Positions 4,840 to 5,478 of a stretch of 5,478 nucleotides of DNA are shown piece after piece. Position 1 is the stretch's first letter. Every line of letters starts with the position of its first letter. The notes below the pieces were generated by a model, which ran no database searches, was not told the DNA's origin, and saw only the letters and a list, made by a program, of their open reading frames with translations. The stretch is from Candidatus Saccharibacteria bacterium RIFCSPHIGHO2_02_FULL_47_12 (GTDB lineage Bacteria; Patescibacteriota; Saccharimonadia; Saccharimonadales; JANWIN01). The position numbers were made by a program, and so were the translations under genes. The stretch lies in the NCBI GenBank assembly GCA_001790455.1, contig MGCP01000030.1, positions 1 to 5,478 on the forward strand, given 5' to 3'.

Positions 4840-5478
4840 TATTTGACCTCCTTGATTGTGCCCTTCATATAGAAGGCACTTTCTGGTTTATCATCGTGCT
4901 TGCCGTCTAGAATCTCGCGGAAGCCGGCTATGGTGTCTTTTAGGCTGACGTATTGGCCGCTAAATCCGGTGAAGTTCTCTGCCACAAAGAACGGCTGGGT
5001 CAGGAACCGTTGTATACGGCGGGCACGAGACACCGTTTGCTTGTCTTCGTCACTTAGCTCTTCCATACCCAAAATGGCAATGATGTCTTGCAAATCTTTG
5101 TAGCGTTGCAGCACGCGCTGGATTTCGCGGGCCACGTTGTAGTGTTCCTCGCCAATGATTTCTGGGTCTAATATGGTACTGCTAGAGTCTAGCGGGTCTA
5201 CAGCCGGGTAAAGTCCCAGCTCGGTCAGCGCACGGCTGAGCACAATGGTAGAGTCCAGATGGGCAAAGGTGGTAGCAGGAGCGGGGTCGGTAAGGTCGTC
5301 TGCCGGTACATATACCGCCTGTACAGACGTAATGGAACCCTTTTTGGTAGAAGTAATGCGTTCTTGCAGCTGACCCATTTCTTGGGCTAGGTTGGGCTGG
5401 TAACCTACAGCCGATGGCAAACGGCCCAGCAGGGCAGAAACCTCTGAACCAGCCTGGGTAAAGCGAAATATGTTGTCT
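4839..5478 (-). CDS. atpD: F-type ATP synthase beta subunit, C-terminal part (5' cut by window)
   Basis: The frame enters at the window end and runs to TAA at 4839-4841, giving 212 complete codons of residues (first full codon at 5475-5477). The TTG at 5418-5420 is internal. The visible part begins DNIFRFTQAGSEVSALLGRL, a classic stretch just after the Walker B region of beta. It continues with PSAVGYQP, MGQLQERI, TSTKKGSITS, VQAVYVPADDLTDPAP and FAHLDS, which form the nucleotide-binding domain. The C-terminal helical domain holds EELSDED, equivalent to the DELSEED torque lever, and then QPFFVAENFTG and the YVSLKDTI element. Walker A lies outside the window. The beta subunit carries the catalytic sites of F1 at the cytoplasmic side of the membrane. 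It is followed by an unusual small gene and then atpC. Confidence 0.98.
   Translation of the reverse strand, partial: DNIFRFTQAGSEVSALLGRLPSAVGYQPNLAQEMGQLQERITSTKKGSITSVQAVYVPADDLTDPAPATTFAHLDSTIVLSRALTELGLYPAVDPLDSSSTILDPEIIGEEHYNVAREIQRVLQRYKDLQDIIAILGMEELSDEDKQTVSRARRIQRFLTQPFFVAENFTGFSGQYVSLKDTIAGFREILDGKHDDKPESAFYMKGTIKEVK
4846..4852 (-). promoter_or_regulatory. Strong Shine-Dalgarno of the small gene, inside the end of atpD
   Basis: AGGAGGT on the minus strand, six bases before the ATG at 4837-4839, lies within the last codons of atpD. A near-perfect anti-SD match at a TAATG junction suggests re-initiation plus independent loading, so the small protein may be made in good amounts. Confidence 0.7.

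Noticed and set aside
4500..4910. Plus-strand open frame of 136 codons
   Set aside because: It lies opposite the 5' end of atpC, the small gene and the end of atpD, all supported by ribosome sites or homology; it is a shadow frame.
5418..5420. TTG as the start of atpD
   Set aside because: Upstream residues DNIFRFTQAGSEVSALLGR are conserved beta-subunit sequence; the gene continues past the window edge.
1..5478. CRISPR arrays, tRNA or rRNA genes, insertion sequences
   Set aside because: I found no direct-repeat arrays, no tRNA-like or rRNA-like stretch, and no transposase or terminal repeats; nearly all bases are assigned to protein genes.

Overview
The window is dense bacterial DNA of moderate GC, read with the standard bacterial code (TGA acts as a stop at 4168-4170). 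It holds seven protein-coding genes, two of them cut by the window edges. Genes are short and tightly packed, Shine-Dalgarno sites are clear, a one-base stop/start overlap sits inside the ATP synthase operon, and a RecB-type nuclease is fused to a UvrD-type helicase. This style, with an apparent carbonic anhydrase of the cadmium/zeta type, suggests a reduced-genome Patescibacteria/CPR bacterium, perhaps Saccharibacteria. That placement is an inference from style, not from a marker gene.

Layout. 1-1956 (+): the C-terminal 651 residues of a superfamily I DNA helicase with an intact C-terminal PD-(D/E)XK nuclease domain. 1951-1988: a perfect 15-bp hairpin that contains the helicase stop codon and lies between convergent genes. 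2002-2664 (-): an aquaporin-family (MIP) channel whose second NPA box lacks the usual arginine. 2737-3612 (-): a 291-residue protein with a Cys-x-Asp-x-Arg plus His/Cys signature like beta and zeta carbonic anhydrases. 3613-3774: a divergent intergenic region with three clustered palindromes. 3775-4170 (+): an unrecognised 131-residue protein whose 3' end overlaps atpC tail to tail. 4148-5478 (-): the end of the F-type ATP synthase operon, in transcription order atpD (partial), an 85-residue acidic unknown, then atpC.

How the genes may work together. The atpD / small acidic gene / atpC run is almost certainly one transcript, with the small gene placed by its spacing to be co-translated with atpD and atpC. 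The carbonic anhydrase-like gene and the aquaporin-like gene are adjacent on the same strand, 72 bp apart, which allows a CO2/bicarbonate handling idea. The palindrome cluster could control the carbonic anhydrase-like gene, the divergent unknown gene, or both. The helicase-nuclease is an independent DNA-repair or recombination gene transcribed toward this block.
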